Source: Nioella sp965215655
GTDB taxonomy: Bacteria; Pseudomonadota; Alphaproteobacteria; Rhodobacterales; Rhodobacteraceae
Direction: 5' to 3'
Assembly: GCF_965215655.1 (NCBI RefSeq)
Contig: NZ_OZ244111.1
Coordinates: 806,001 to 870,000 of the forward strand
DNA length: 64,000 nt
Part shown: one piece after another, positions 26,101-33,901 of the stretch
Numbering within the stretch: the first letter of the stretch is position 1
Layout of the letters: each line of letters begins with the position of its first letter
Notes under the pieces: model-generated
Told to the model about the DNA's origin: nothing
What the model saw: the letters and a program-made list of their open reading frames with translations, nothing else
Databases searched by the model: none
Position numbers and translations under genes: made by a program

Positions 26101-26857
26101 CCGCTTTCACGACATCGCAGCTCAACCGCGCAAGATCATCTCCAGCCCCACATGGTCGGGCATCGAGTCGGAGAAGGTCAGCTACAATGCGGGCTATACG
26201 AACGTCCATGAACTGATCCCGTGGCGCACCCTGACAGGGCGGCAACAGCTCTATCAGGATCACCTCTGGATGCGGGCGTTCGGCGAAGGCTTCATGTCCT
26301 ACCGCCCGCCGGTCGATCTCAAGACGATCACCGCGAATGTGCAGGATACGGGCGACAACCTCGTTCTGAACTTCATCACGCCGCACCAGAAATGGGGCAT
26401 CCATTCCACCTATACCGATAACCTGCTGATGCTGACGCTGAACAGGGGCGGCCCGGTGATCTGGATCAGCGAGACCGACGCCAGGAGTGCCGGGATCGTG
26501 GATAACGATTGGGTAGAGCTTTACAACACCAACGGCGCCCTGACGGCGCGCGCGGTGGTCTCGCAGCGGATCAAGGACGGCACGACGTTCATGTATCACG
26601 CTCAAGAGAAGATCGTGAACACGCCGGGCTCGGAAAAGACCGGGCATCGCGGGGGGATCCACAATTCGGTGACTCGCGCGGTCCTGAAACCCACCCACAT
26701 GATCGGCGGCTACGCCCAGCAATCCTATGGCTTCAACTACTACGGCACCGTGGGGGCCAACCGGGACGAATTCGTCGTCGTTCGCAAGATGAGACACGTG
26801 GACTGGCTCGACCGCGAAAAGAGCTGGGACGCATCTGCACAGGAGGCAGCAGAATGA
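23117..26857 (+). CDS. narG: Respiratory nitrate reductase alpha subunit NarG
   Basis: 1246-aa catalytic subunit that reduces nitrate to nitrite at a bis-MGD molybdenum centre on the cytoplasmic side. The FS0 cluster ligands His51, Cys55, Cys59 and Cys94 are present (HGVNCTGSCSW...GCARG), which separates NarG from periplasmic NapA. The aspartate ligand to molybdenum lies in YCDLPPASPMTWGEQTD near residue 220. AGGAGA precedes the ATG. NarH starts inside its last codons (ATGA). Confidence 0.98.
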   Translation: MSHLLDRLNFLQSRETDQFSNGHGQVTRENRDWEETYRNRWRHDKVVRSTHGVNCTGSCSWKIYVKSGIVTWETQQTDYPRTRADLPNHEPRGCARGASYSWYLYSANRVKNPLVRGRLMKAWRKLRETMEPIEAWTTLQADPILRASYVETRGKGGFVRATWDEATEITAAANAYTAKTYGPDRVFGFSPIPAMSMVSYAAGSRYLSLMGGVCMSFYDWYCDLPPASPMTWGEQTDVPESADWYNSGYLLLWGSNVPQTRTPDAHFYTEARYKGTRSAVICPDYSEAAKFGDVWLNAKQGTDAALAMAFGHVILREFHLDRQAEYFEDYTRKYSDFPMLVRLDEKNGKLVPGRFLRADDLDGKLGEDNNPEWKTVAFDEVSQALVAPNGSVGYRWGEDGEWNLEEKANAVETKLKMSFVLEEDHDAILGVDFPYFGGEAFGQFKTDADHPEILTRNIPVKKIQTAEGEIAVATVFDLFCANYGLDRGLGGDWVTSDYANDMPGTPAWAEKITGVPADKIIHVARGFADNAEKTNGKSMIIIGAAMNHWFHMDMNYRGVINMLVMCGCVGQSGGGWAHYVGQEKLRPQTGWQPLAFALDWNRPPRHMNSTSAWYAHTDQWRYETLKADEILSPTAPEGDWDISLIDYNIRAERMGWLPSAPQLKTNPLDVAKAAKAAGKEIPAYVAETLKSGDLEMSCEDPDNPANWPRNLFVWRSNLLGSSGKGHEYFLKHLLGTDHGVMGKDLGQDGGQLPKEAKWHDQAPRGKLDLLVTIDFRMSTTCVYSDIVLPTASWYEKDDMNTSDMHPFIHPLQAAVDPAYESKSDWEIFKAIARKFQEIAPGYLGKETDIVALPILHDTPAEIAQDQVKDWKKGECDLIPGRTAPAFVAVERDYTAIYDRFTALGPMLDKLGNGGKGITWNTQDEIDNLSALNGVQLEGAAAGRPRIETAIDACEVILMLAPETNGNVAVKAWDALGKATGREHTHLAEGEHGNKIRFHDIAAQPRKIISSPTWSGIESEKVSYNAGYTNVHELIPWRTLTGRQQLYQDHLWMRAFGEGFMSYRPPVDLKTITANVQDTGDNLVLNFITPHQKWGIHSTYTDNLLMLTLNRGGPVIWISETDARSAGIVDNDWVELYNTNGALTARAVVSQRIKDGTTFMYHAQEKIVNTPGSEKTGHRGGIHNSVTRAVLKPTHMIGGYAQQSYGFNYYGTVGANRDEFVVVRKMRHVDWLDREKSWDASAQEAAE

Positions 26858-28377
26858 GAATCCGCGCACAAATCGGCATGGTGCTGAATCTCGACAAATG
26901 CATCGGGTGCCACACCTGTTCCGTCACTTGCAAGAACGTGTGGACCAGCCGCGATGGCGTCGAATACGCCTGGTTCAACAATGTCGAAACCAAGCCCGGC
27001 ACCGGCTACCCGACCGATTGGGAAAACCAGGACCGCTGGAAAGGGGGTTGGGAACGGACCAGGGCTGGCAAGCTGCAACCCAGACAGGGCAGCAAATGGC
27101 GCATTCTGTCCAACATCTTTGCCAACCCGGCCATGCCCGAGATCGACGATTACTACGAACCGTTCGATTTCGACTACGACCACCTGAAATCCGCCCCGGA
27201 GATGGAGGCATTCCCCACGGCGCGCCCCCGGTCGAAGATCACCGGCGAGCGGATGGAAAAGATCGAGAAAGGTCCAAACTGGGAGGAGATCCTTGGTGGC
27301 GAATTCTCCAAGCGGTCGCAGGACTACAACTTCGAGGGTATCCAGAAGGAGATCTACGGGGAGTACGAGAATACATTCATGATGTATCTGCCCCGGCTGT
27401 GCGAACACTGCCTGAACCCGGCCTGTGCCTCGTCCTGCCCGTCCGGGGCGATCTACAAGCGCGAGGAAGACGGCATCGTCCTGATCGACCAGGAAAAGTG
27501 CCGTGGCTGGCGGATGTGCGTATCGGGCTGCCCCTACAAGAAGATCTACTACAACTGGGAAAGCGGCAAATCCGAGAAATGCACCCTGTGCTATCCCCGG
27601 ATCGAGAGCGGCAATCCGACGGTCTGTTCGGAAACCTGTGTCGGGCGCATTCGGTATCTGGGCGTCATGCTCTACGACGCCGACAAGATTGCCGATGCCG
27701 CGAACATGGCGGACGCACAGGATCTCTATGATGCGCAGCTGGGCGTGTTTCTCGACCCCAACGACCCTGTGGTGATCGAGACGGCCCGTGCCGATGGCAT
27801 ACCGCAGGACTGGATCAAGGCGGCACAGGAAAGCCCGATCTGGAAGATGGCGATGGAGTGGAAAGTCGCCTTTCCGCTGCATCCCGAATACCGGACATTG
27901 CCGATGGTGTGGTACATCCCGCCGCTGTCCCCGATCCAGAACGCCGCCGAAGCGGGAACCATCGGGACAGAGGCTGGAATGCCGGACGTGAGAAACCTGC
28001 GTATTCCCGTCAGATACCTCGCCAACATGCTGACAGCAGGGGACGAAGCACCTGTGATCACGGCGTTGGAACGGATGCTGGCGATGCGGTCCTATATGCG
28101 ATCCAAGACGATCGAAGGCGTGGTTGACGAAGCCATTGCCGCTCGGGTCGGGCTTTCGGGCCGGGTGATCGAGGACATGTACAAGATCATGGCGCTGGCC
28201 GATTACGAAGACCGCTTTGTCATCCCCACCACGCATCGTGAACAGGTCGAGGAAGCCTATGACCTGCGCGGCGGCTGCGGGTTTACCGACACCAACGGCT
28301 GTTCCACCGGATCATCCGGCAAGTCGTTGTTCGGCGGTTCCAGAAAACCCCTCAAGATGCCGACGGAGGCGATGTGA
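26854..28377 (+). CDS. narH: Respiratory nitrate reductase beta subunit NarH
   Basis: 507-aa iron-sulfur electron-transfer subunit carrying electrons from NarI to NarG. It starts at the ATG overlapping the narG stop; AGGAGG is 12 bases upstream. The first cluster motif is Cys16-x2-Cys19-x2-Cys22-x3-Cys26. The third motif reads CRGWRMCVSGCP, where Trp replaces a cysteine, the hallmark of the [3Fe-4S] centre in NarH. All parts of the family are present. Confidence 0.98.
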   Translation: MRIRAQIGMVLNLDKCIGCHTCSVTCKNVWTSRDGVEYAWFNNVETKPGTGYPTDWENQDRWKGGWERTRAGKLQPRQGSKWRILSNIFANPAMPEIDDYYEPFDFDYDHLKSAPEMEAFPTARPRSKITGERMEKIEKGPNWEEILGGEFSKRSQDYNFEGIQKEIYGEYENTFMMYLPRLCEHCLNPACASSCPSGAIYKREEDGIVLIDQEKCRGWRMCVSGCPYKKIYYNWESGKSEKCTLCYPRIESGNPTVCSETCVGRIRYLGVMLYDADKIADAANMADAQDLYDAQLGVFLDPNDPVVIETARADGIPQDWIKAAQESPIWKMAMEWKVAFPLHPEYRTLPMVWYIPPLSPIQNAAEAGTIGTEAGMPDVRNLRIPVRYLANMLTAGDEAPVITALERMLAMRSYMRSKTIEGVVDEAIAARVGLSGRVIEDMYKIMALADYEDRFVIPTTHREQVEEAYDLRGGCGFTDTNGCSTGSSGKSLFGGSRKPLKMPTEAM

Positions 28378-28378
28378 C

Positions 28379-29101
28379 ATGGACCGTACACTGAAAGCAT
28401 TGTCGGTGATGCTGAGCTACCCGACCCGAGACCTGCAACAGGCCATGCCCGAGATTGGCGGAATCCTGTCATCGGACACGCGTTTGACGGCCGCAACCCG
28501 GCGAACGTTGCGCCCGCTGGTGGAGGACCTGCGCACGCGCGACATCTATGAGCTGGAAGAACAGTTCGTGCTGCTCTTCGATCGCTCGCGCACCCTGTCG
28601 CTCAACCTGTTCGAACATGTGCACGGCGAGAGCCGTGACCGTGGCGGCGCGATGGTCTCCTTGATCGAGACATACAGGGCCGGCGGGTTTGATCCCGTGA
28701 CATCCGAACTGCCGGACCACCTGCCTGTCTTGTTGGAATTCCTGTCCACGCGCCCTTCGTCCGAGGCACAGGATACTCTGGCGGACGCGGCGCATATTTT
28801 TGAGGCTCTGAACGCTCGGCTTGTCCGGCGCGAAAGCCCTTATGCTGCCGTGTTCGCCAGCCTTTTGCAACTTGCAGGTGTGAAAGCGGATCAGGAGGCT
28901 GTGGCGGAGATGCTCGCGCAGCCCGATGACGACCCCGCCGATCTGACGGCGCTGGACGAGGTTTGGGAGGAAAGCGAAGTTCTGTTCGGCCCTAACCCCA
29001 ATGCCGGATGTCCGCAAGTGCGCGACATGCTTGCCCGCATGGATATGCCACCAACCGCCACTGTACCCACGAGATCCGCGCCGAATGCGGCAGCGGAATG
29101 A
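28379..29101 (+). CDS. narJ: Nitrate reductase molybdenum cofactor assembly chaperone NarJ
   Basis: 240-aa soluble chaperone that binds apo-NarG, helps insert the molybdenum cofactor and the FS0 cluster, and delays membrane docking. The N-terminus MDRTLKALSVMLSYP and LFDRSRTLSLNLFEHVHGES are family signatures. It begins one base after the narH stop and is not part of the mature enzyme. Confidence 0.95.
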   Translation: MDRTLKALSVMLSYPTRDLQQAMPEIGGILSSDTRLTAATRRTLRPLVEDLRTRDIYELEEQFVLLFDRSRTLSLNLFEHVHGESRDRGGAMVSLIETYRAGGFDPVTSELPDHLPVLLEFLSTRPSSEAQDTLADAAHIFEALNARLVRRESPYAAVFASLLQLAGVKADQEAVAEMLAQPDDDPADLTALDEVWEESEVLFGPNPNAGCPQVRDMLARMDMPPTATVPTRSAPNAAAE

Positions 29102-29113
29102 GGGAGACGAAAA

Positions 29114-29845
29114 ATGCATAACTTCCTGTTTGGACTCTACCCCTACATCGCCCTGTCCGTTTTGATTATCGGCTCGATCGCCCGGTACGAACGCGACCCG
29201 TTCACTTGGAAATCCTCGTCCAGCCAGTTGTTGCGGCGCAAGCAATTGGTGGTGGGATCAATCCTGTTTCATGTGGGCGTATTGGTCATCTTCTTCGGCC
29301 ACCTCATTGGCCTTCTGACGCCGATCTGGCTGTTTGACGCGCTTGGTATCGGACATGGCACGAAGCAGGTTCTTGCCGTTGTGGCCGGTGGAATTGCCGG
29401 GGTCATGGCGCTGGTGGGCGGCGGGATGCTCATGCACCGCCGTTGGACCGACCCGAGGATTCGCCGAACATCAAGCTTTGCCGATAACGCGATCCTTGCC
29501 CTGCTTCTTGCACAGCTTGTGTTGGGGCTGGGAACGATCTTCGTGTCGCTCCAGCATCTCGATGGCCACGAAATGACGACTTTCATGGCATGGGCACTTG
29601 GCATCGTGACCTTTCAGTCGGGCGCGGCGGATCACATCGTCGGGGCGGCACTGATCTTCAAGCTGCACATCTTCCTTGGCCTGACGATCTTTCTGGTCTT
29701 CCCGTTCACGCGGCTGGTTCACATCCTGTCGGGCTTTTCCGCGCCGATCAGGTATCTCTTGCGGCCGGGTTATCAAATCGTGCGCACCCGGCGTCAAAAG
29801 CCGCTGGCCGCATCTGACACCCCGAAATCGACACCGGCGGAGTAA
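29114..29845 (+). CDS. narI: Respiratory nitrate reductase gamma subunit NarI
   Basis: 243-aa membrane cytochrome b with five helices that oxidises quinol at the periplasmic side. The four haem-ligand histidines are at 53, 63, 185 and 203, the pattern known for NarI. GGGAG precedes the ATG. The cytoplasmic C-terminal tail is slightly longer than usual and Thr/Pro rich at its end. Confidence 0.96.
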   Translation: MHNFLFGLYPYIALSVLIIGSIARYERDPFTWKSSSSQLLRRKQLVVGSILFHVGVLVIFFGHLIGLLTPIWLFDALGIGHGTKQVLAVVAGGIAGVMALVGGGMLMHRRWTDPRIRRTSSFADNAILALLLAQLVLGLGTIFVSLQHLDGHEMTTFMAWALGIVTFQSGAADHIVGAALIFKLHIFLGLTIFLVFPFTRLVHILSGFSAPIRYLLRPGYQIVRTRRQKPLAASDTPKSTPAE

Positions 29846-29850
29846 AGCAG

Positions 29851-30648
29851 ATGAATGCAGCCCTCTTTCCGGATCTGGTCGTCAACGGAGAGCGTGTCCC
29901 CCACGCTCTGGTTGCGGCCGAGACGCAGAACCAGACCGCGCCAGCAGGCAAACCCGGCATCGCCTGGCGCAAGGCGGCCAATGCGGTGACGATCCGTACC
30001 CTGTTGTTGCAAGAGGCGCGGTTGTGCCGCATTGAAGCAGAACCATTGGAATTCGGGCCGGGGCGCTTCGAGACACAAGAGGAGGCCCTGATCCGGGGCC
30101 TGCTCGACCAAGCGATTAATGTCGTTCCCCCGACCGAGGCGGACATCACCTCCGAATGGCTGAAAGACCCGACGCGCTTTCGTTCGCCGCCGCTTTGGGA
30201 AGTGTCACACATTTTATGCGCCTGCGATCCGCGCAATGAGGCGGATCGCGCCAAGGTTCAGATTCGCGCGCAAGGGCTGCTTGCCCTCGTTCTCAGCGAT
30301 CCCAAGAGCCTTCCCGCCATCGCCACGCGCGAAAGCGATTGCGGGTCGAGGTCGTCGGGCGGCGCCTTGGGCCAACTTGGCCCGAACGACACCCTGCCGG
30401 AGTTCGAGGCCGCCCTTCGTCAGCTTGCCGAAGGTGAGATCTCGCCAGAGCCGGTTCTTACCCGTCACGGCTATCACATCATCCGGATGGATGCGGTTGC
30501 CTTGGGGCAGGTCCTACCATTCGAGGCCGTTCGAGACAGGATTGCCGAAGCGATGGAGAAAACATCCTGGGCACGGCGGTCGAGGGCCTTCATCGCACAA
30601 CTAGTCGAGGCCGCGGATATCCAAGGGGCAGATCTCAACAGGGTCTGA
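29851..30648 (+). CDS. Parvulin-type peptidyl-prolyl isomerase
   Basis: 265 aa with a PpiC/NifM-like layout: an N-terminal helical region and a parvulin domain at about residues 130-235 (EVSHILCACDP, GGALGQLGPNDTLPEFEAAL, TRHGYHIIRMD). No signal peptide, so it acts in the cytoplasm. It lies five bases after narI, so it belongs to the nar operon and probably helps fold a nitrate reductase subunit, as NifM does for nitrogenase iron protein. That role is inferred. Confidence 0.88.
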   Translation: MNAALFPDLVVNGERVPHALVAAETQNQTAPAGKPGIAWRKAANAVTIRTLLLQEARLCRIEAEPLEFGPGRFETQEEALIRGLLDQAINVVPPTEADITSEWLKDPTRFRSPPLWEVSHILCACDPRNEADRAKVQIRAQGLLALVLSDPKSLPAIATRESDCGSRSSGGALGQLGPNDTLPEFEAALRQLAEGEISPEPVLTRHGYHIIRMDAVALGQVLPFEAVRDRIAEAMEKTSWARRSRAFIAQLVEAADIQGADLNRV

Positions 30649-30664
30649 TCGGGGGAGGGCGGCG

Positions 30665-31225
30665 ATGAACAAGCCATCTGAACGGCAGCGGAACGCGGCA
30701 AGGGGGGAAAGCTCCGGCGCCCGTCCATTGCATGGTCCGCTGGATTTCATCGCCGAAGATCATATGCGCGAACGGGAAGTCTGTGCATTGATCGACCGGA
30801 TCGTGGCCTCTGCATCCATGGATCAGGCCGATCTTGATCAAGTACTGGTATTCCTTGAGGCGGTGCTGCCGCAACATCTGGCGGATGAGGAAATCGATCT
30901 GTTTCCATTGATGCTGAAACGATGCGCGCCGGAAGATGAAATCGAAAAGGTGATCGACAGGCTTCAATCCGATCACGGTCATGCGCTTGCGGATGCGCCT
31001 GCGATTGCCGCGATCATTCAGGGCATTGGCGCAAGTCTCTCGAAGCCATCCCAATCGGATTGTGCGCTATTGTCGGACTTCGCCCACCATGCACGCCGCC
31101 ACCTGATCCTCGAAAACGCGGTCATCCTCCCGATTGCCCGTGCAAGGCTCACCAAAAAAGACCTTCGGCTGATGGAACGGCACATGCTGGAGCGCCGTGG
31201 TCTCTCGTCGCCGCTCGGAGAATGA
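30665..31225 (+). CDS. Hemerythrin-domain protein
   Basis: 186 aa with a hemerythrin HHE fold: histidine/acidic clusters in EDHMREREV (His33), PQHLADEEIDLFP (His71, Glu75), SDHGHA and HHARRHLILENAVILP can supply a di-iron site. Such proteins bind oxygen or NO or repair iron-sulfur clusters. In the nar operon it may protect the enzyme from NO formed from nitrite, or sense oxygen; this is inference. GGGGGAGGG precedes the ATG, and the stop overlaps the next start. Confidence 0.85.
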   Translation: MNKPSERQRNAARGESSGARPLHGPLDFIAEDHMREREVCALIDRIVASASMDQADLDQVLVFLEAVLPQHLADEEIDLFPLMLKRCAPEDEIEKVIDRLQSDHGHALADAPAIAAIIQGIGASLSKPSQSDCALLSDFAHHARRHLILENAVILPIARARLTKKDLRLMERHMLERRGLSSPLGE

Positions 31226-31845
31226 AAATGCTGAATGACCTTCTTGATCGCAATGCGACCTGGTCCGACCAAAGAAACCGCGATGAACCGGGCTATTTTG
31301 CACGGCTGGCAACGCGGCAAACGCCCGAGTTCTTCTGGATTGGCTGCTCTGACAGCAGGGTGCCCGCCAATGTGGTCGCGGGTCTCGATCCCGGCGAGGT
31401 ATTCGTGCATCGCAACGTGGCGAATGTCATCCACTCGTCGGATATGAATATGCTTTCCGCTCTGGAGTTCGCTGTTGATGCGCTCATAATTCGAGAGATC
31501 ATTGTCTGCGGTCACTACGGCTGCGGCGGGGTCAAGGCCGCGACCGAAGACCTGCCACATGGCCTGGCGGATCACTGGCTGGAACCGATCCGGCGTCTTG
31601 CCCGTGCCTATGCCATTGATCTTGCTCAAATTGATGATCAAGAGGCGCGCCGCGACAGGCTTGCAGAGCTGAACGTCGTCGAAGGCGTGCGCCGTGTTGC
31701 TGAAACGCCAATCCTCCAACGGGCGTGGAAGAACCGCGTCAGTATTAGAGTTCATGGCCTGATCTATGGCTTGAAAGACGGCAAGCTTCGCGATCTGGAT
31801 TGCACGGTTGGGCCGGGGCATTTCAATGCGGAGGTCGGGCAATGA
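31222..31845 (+). CDS. Beta-class carbonic anhydrase
   Basis: 207-aa cytoplasmic zinc enzyme interconverting CO2 and bicarbonate. The active-site set is complete: Cys42, Asp44 and Arg46 in GCSDSRVP, and His98 and Cys101 in CGHYGCGG. It overlaps the hemerythrin gene (ATGA) and moeA (ATGA), so it is translated as part of the nar operon. This is an uncommon neighbour for nitrate reductase. pH or bicarbonate balance during nitrate respiration is a possible reason. Confidence 0.93.
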   Translation: MKMLNDLLDRNATWSDQRNRDEPGYFARLATRQTPEFFWIGCSDSRVPANVVAGLDPGEVFVHRNVANVIHSSDMNMLSALEFAVDALIIREIIVCGHYGCGGVKAATEDLPHGLADHWLEPIRRLARAYAIDLAQIDDQEARRDRLAELNVVEGVRRVAETPILQRAWKNRVSIRVHGLIYGLKDGKLRDLDCTVGPGHFNAEVGQ

Positions 31846-33113
31846 CCATCATCCGGAAGATCGCGGGCACCGGCTGTGGGTGTGACGACATCGCGCGTTC
31901 TGGTTCGCTGATCAGCATCGACGAGGCGTTGTCCCGGATTGTGCGCCTGACACAGGCCGTCCCTGAAACCGAGCTTGTCACCTTGGCGCAAGCCGTCGGG
32001 CGCGTGCTGGCGGAGCCGGTACGATCGCGTGGGATGGTTCCGCCTTTTGACAATGCCGCGATGGACGGCTTTGCGATCCACACCGGCGACCTGTGCGGCG
32101 ACGGGCCTTGGTCGCTTGCGATTGGCGGGCGTGTGGCTGCGGGGCATCTCCCGCTCTGCGAGCCGCGTCGCGGAGAGGCGATTCAGGTTTTTACGGGCGC
32201 ACCAGTGCCGAAAGGTGCAGATGCGGTCGTGATGCAGGAACAGGTGCTGCGCAGCGATACTCACATCCGTTTGACCGGGCTGGTCAAGCCGGGCAGCAAC
32301 ATTCGCCGGGCCGGTGAGGACATGGCCATAGGGAGGATCGTCGTTCCGGCGGGGCGGTCCCTTTCACCGCGCGATATCGCTGCTTGCGCAGCCGCCGGGT
32401 ACGAAGCGGTTCCCGTCATCAGGCGCATCCGCGCGGCGCTTCTCGTAACCGGGGATGAGGTCGTTCAGCAGGGCCAAACGAGGGGCGCCGCGGCGATATG
32501 GGATGTCAACACACCGATGCTGTCCACAGCAATCGCGGCACCCGGCATTGATCTTTGCAGCATTCAGATTGCAGGTGACAGGCGGCATGGGCTGCGCGCG
32601 CAACTGGCGGAGCTTTCTCAGAAGGTGGACCTGATCGTGACGACCGGCGGAATATCGGTCGGCGAAGAAGATCACGTAAAGCCCGCCCTCTCAGAACTTT
32701 CCGCGCGCATTGCCTTCAGTGGCGTCGCGGTAAAGCCAGGTAAACCTGTGTCATTCGGACATGTCGGACGGGCGGCGTGGCTTGGATTGCCCGGCAATCC
32801 GCTATCCGCCTACGTGACGTGGCAACTCTTTGGCGTAGCCCTTTGCAGGTCGCTTTCCGGACAGTCTCAGGGGACGGTTCGCCGGCGACATGTCGTCTTG
32901 CAGCGCTTGCTGCATCACAAACCGGGGCGATGCGAACTTCGGCTGGCGGCCCTGACCGGCTTTGACAGCACGGGGCGCGAGATTGTCGATTTCGTCGATG
33001 CGACCCGATCCGGCAGGGTTTCACAGCTTCTGGACATGGACGGCCTGCTGTTCATTCCCGCCGAAACCGAGGACCTGCCCGGCGGGGCCTTGGTTGAATT
33101 CCACCCTTTTTGA
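31842..33113 (+). CDS. moeA: Molybdopterin molybdenumtransferase MoeA
   Basis: 423 aa. Inserts molybdate into adenylated molybdopterin in the last step before the guanylated cofactor used by NarG. Family motifs in order: DNAAMDGFAI, FTGAPVPKGADAVVMQE, KPGSNIRRAGED, TTGGISVGEEDHVKPAL, KPGKPVSFG and GLPGNPLSAY. The start overlaps the carbonic anhydrase stop. Being operonic with narGHJI, it is probably a copy tuned to nitrate-reducing conditions, next to a housekeeping MoeA elsewhere. Confidence 0.95.
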   Translation: MTIIRKIAGTGCGCDDIARSGSLISIDEALSRIVRLTQAVPETELVTLAQAVGRVLAEPVRSRGMVPPFDNAAMDGFAIHTGDLCGDGPWSLAIGGRVAAGHLPLCEPRRGEAIQVFTGAPVPKGADAVVMQEQVLRSDTHIRLTGLVKPGSNIRRAGEDMAIGRIVVPAGRSLSPRDIAACAAAGYEAVPVIRRIRAALLVTGDEVVQQGQTRGAAAIWDVNTPMLSTAIAAPGIDLCSIQIAGDRRHGLRAQLAELSQKVDLIVTTGGISVGEEDHVKPALSELSARIAFSGVAVKPGKPVSFGHVGRAAWLGLPGNPLSAYVTWQLFGVALCRSLSGQSQGTVRRRHVVLQRLLHHKPGRCELRLAALTGFDSTGREIVDFVDATRSGRVSQLLDMDGLLFIPAETEDLPGGALVEFHPF

Positions 33114-33132
33114 GAGACGAGGACAGCAAGAC

Positions 33133-33735
33133 ATGAACATCGCCTACACCATGGCACCTGGCAGAGGGGACACAGACCTGCTGCTATCCCGGTTGGCCAC
33201 CACGCTCGCTTCGCAAGGGGTCAGATCCTGTGGCACGGTCCAGATTAACACCGATCGGGCCAGTGGCCCCTGCGCCATGGATGTGCGTGTCCTGCCTGAT
33301 GGACCGGAACTGCGGATCTCGCAGGATCTAGGATCAGCCTCGAAGGGATGCAGACTGGACCCTGCCGCATTGGAAGCCGCCGTGGGCCTGGTAGAGGCGC
33401 GGCTCGGTCCTGATGTTGACCTCCTGATCATCAACAAGTTCGGCAAGCATGAAGCCGAGGGGCGCGGCTTTCGAACCACCATCGCCCGCGCATTGGATCT
33501 TCAGATTCCGGTTCTCGTTGGGGTCAACTCTCTCAACTTGTCAGCATTCATGGAATTTGCCGGCAGCGAGGCTGTTCGTTTGGATCCATCCGACGACCCG
33601 ATTTACGATTGGCTTGCGATGGCCATTGACCTGCCACCGAGCATTCATCCCGCCACGCCAGAAGCCCGGTTGGGTTTGCGCCGATCGGCGCAGGTTGGGC
33701 AGTCCTCCGACGCGCGGAGTCATCATCTCGCATAG
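33133..33735 (+). CDS. DUF2478 family protein
   Basis: 200 aa of the DUF2478 family, whose members sit near molybdate transport and molybdoenzyme genes and resemble nucleotide-binding proteins. Visible are an N-terminal strand with GRGDTDLLLSRLA, where a P-loop-like turn would lie, SKGCRLDP, and NKFGKHEAEGRGFR. Function is not established. Nineteen bases after moeA, it closes the nar operon and presumably helps molybdenum supply or cofactor loading. Confidence 0.8.
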   Translation: MNIAYTMAPGRGDTDLLLSRLATTLASQGVRSCGTVQINTDRASGPCAMDVRVLPDGPELRISQDLGSASKGCRLDPAALEAAVGLVEARLGPDVDLLIINKFGKHEAEGRGFRTTIARALDLQIPVLVGVNSLNLSAFMEFAGSEAVRLDPSDDPIYDWLAMAIDLPPSIHPATPEARLGLRRSAQVGQSSDARSHHLA

Positions 33736-33799
33736 TGGGCGGGCGGTTGCGGGGATCAGCGCTGTCGCATCCGGCCTTTGAAGCTTTCGACAAAGCCAT

Positions 33800-33829
33800 C
33801 CTGCCCTTGGTCATCAATGCTAGGGCAGG
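33800..33829. terminator. Hairpin between the nar operon and the facing dehydrogenase
   Basis: CCTGCCCT and AGGGCAGG pair around a 14-base loop in the 166-base gap between convergent genes. No T tract follows, so it is a weak candidate for a two-way terminator. Confidence 0.35.
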
Positions 33830-33901
33830 TGTGGTCTGAGATTCCATCCGGCAGGAGCGATACGCCTTGCGGCATGCAATCTCGGCCGGACGGAGCGTGT
33901 T

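Noticed and set aside
25010..26869. 619-codon leftward open frame opposite narG
   Set aside because: Shadow of narG; no domain in a 619-residue product.
26740..28236. 498-codon leftward open frame opposite narH
   Set aside because: Shadow of narH, whose FeS cysteines are all in place.
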